Below are positions 5,646 through 6,339 of a stretch of DNA of 6,339 nt, piece after piece. The position numbers were made by a program, and so were the translations under genes. Numbering within the stretch: the first letter of the stretch is position 1; every line of letters begins with the position of its first letter. This stretch comes from an uncultured Lachnospiraceae bacterium (GTDB lineage Bacteria; Bacillota_A; Clostridia; Lachnospirales; Lachnospiraceae), in contig CAJUMT010000137.1 in assembly GCA_910587495.1 (NCBI GenBank), positions 1 to 6,339 on the forward strand, written 5' to 3'. Under the pieces are notes generated by a model, which had not been told where the DNA came from, made no database searches, and saw only the letters and a list, made by a program, of their open reading frames with translations.

Positions 5646-6339
5646 CCGCTGCCTCTCCTTTCTCCAATGATCTCTCCGTCTTTTAAAGTAATGATCCGCT
5701 GTGTTTCTTCGGCCAGCTCCTGTGAATGCGTAATCAGGACAATAGTCTTACCCTGCTGCCGGTTAAGTTCCCAGAAGATATCCATGATCCGCCGTCCGGT
5801 CCTGGAATCCAACGCACCGGTAGGCTCATCCGCCAGAATAATCGCCGGGTCATTGGCCATAGCCCGGGCAATGGCTACACGCTGCTTCTGTCCGCCGGAC
5901 AGTTCATCAGGATTATGAGACATTCGTTCCTCCATCCCTACCATGTGCAACAGTTCCTTTGCGCGCTCGCTTCTTTCTTTTTTATGTATCCCTCCATAAA
6001 GCATGGGAAGCTCCACATTCTTAAGTGCGCTGGTGCGACCGATCAGATTATAGGTCTGGAACACAAACCCGATCTTTCGGTTCCGGATCATGGAAAGCTC
6101 CCTGTCTTTTGCTTTCGATATATCCACCTGATCAAGGATATACTCTCCCTGGGTAGGCCTGTCCAGAATCCCGATGATATTCATCATAGTTGTTTTGCCG
6201 GAACCGGAAGATCCTACGATGGAGATAAACTCTCCCTGTCCTACTTTAAGGTCAATTCCATGAAGAATCTCCAGTTCATTGGGCAGCCCAATATAAAAGC
6301 GCTTGGTGATCTTTTTCAGATCTATAATTGTTTTGTCCT
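5639..6339 (-). CDS. MacB/LolD-type ABC transporter ATP-binding protein (partial, start beyond the right edge)
   Basis: The cytoplasmic ATPase that powers the adjacent MacB-type permease. The frame is open to the window edge and gives 232 visible residues, starting ..DKTIIDLKKITKRFYIG. By comparison with the family only a few N-terminal residues are missing. An internal ATG at 6187 is not the start, because Walker A lies before it. Motifs in visible numbering: Walker A GSSGSGKTT (42-50), Q-loop FVFQTYNL (Gln94), ABC signature LSGGQKQR (146-153), Walker B IILADE (166-171, catalytic Glu171), D-loop region GALDS (174-178) and H-loop THS (His204). All are intact, so it should be active. The stop TGA lies inside the start of the permease gene (7-base overlap), indicating translational coupling and a fixed 1:1 pairing. 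The C-terminus ends shortly after LKDGEIIGERR, without an extra domain. Confidence 0.95.
   Translation of the reverse strand, partial: DKTIIDLKKITKRFYIGLPNELEILHGIDLKVGQGEFISIVGSSGSGKTTMMNIIGILDRPTQGEYILDQVDISKAKDRELSMIRNRKIGFVFQTYNLIGRTSALKNVELPMLYGGIHKKERSERAKELLHMVGMEERMSHNPDELSGGQKQRVAIARAMANDPAIILADEPTGALDSRTGRRIMDIFWELNRQQGKTIVLITHSQELAEETQRIITLKDGEIIGERRGSGC
5652..5659 (-). promoter_or_regulatory. Ribosome binding site of the MacB-type permease, inside the ATPase gene
   Basis: AGGAGAGG on the minus strand ends 6 bases before the ATG at 5645 and lies within the last codons of the ATPase gene. Together with the 7-base gene overlap it supports coupled translation of the two subunits. Confidence 0.65.

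Noticed and set aside
5639..6187. Starting the ATPase at the ATG at 6187.
   Set aside because: The frame stays open to the window edge, and the Walker A motif and preceding beta strands lie before that ATG, so it is an internal methionine.

Overview
The window looks like chromosomal DNA from a Clostridia-type Firmicute, most likely Lachnospiraceae-like. The evidence is strong AGGAGG-type ribosome binding sites, a sigma-A style promoter, a lipoprotein-anchored solute-binding protein, a secreted coiled-coil NlpC/P60 hydrolase, and a MacB-type exporter with separate ATPase and permease genes. This placement rests on style and family content, not on a database match. All six genes are on the minus strand, so transcription runs from high to low coordinates. 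There is no gene-free stretch over 300 bases; the longest gap is about 134 bp (2945-3078). I see no RNA genes, CRISPR arrays, insertion sequences or attachment sites.

Region A (6339 to 3079) holds the end of an export or cell-envelope cluster. A MacB/LolD-type ABC ATPase is cut by the right window edge but is nearly complete. It overlaps by 7 bases with a MacB-type permease that has a large extracytoplasmic domain. After 53 bases comes a secreted peptidoglycan hydrolase: signal peptide, long coiled coil, Ala/Lys and Gly/Ser linker, then an NlpC/P60 catalytic domain. In FtsEX-CwlO and FtsEX-PcsB, a related ABC transporter controls a coiled-coil hydrolase, so this pairing is the most interesting functional hint in the window.

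Region B (3078 to 2945) is the regulatory gap. It has a good promoter (TTGACA, 17 bp, TATCAT) driving the next gene. A perfect 11-bp inverted repeat covers the predicted transcription start, and a degenerate CodY-like motif lies just upstream of the -35 box.

Region C (2944 to 1) is a branched-chain (hydrophobic) amino-acid ABC importer operon: substrate-binding lipoprotein, LivH-type permease, then LivM-type permease running off the left edge. A perfect 10-bp hairpin between the binding-protein and permease genes probably attenuates transcription, giving more binding protein than membrane subunits. The LivG and LivF ATPases are not in the window and would be expected beyond the left edge.

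Most of the window is ordinary, well-known transport machinery. I do not see a clear undescribed system. The points worth a second look are the operator-like repeat on the liv promoter and the exporter-hydrolase pairing.
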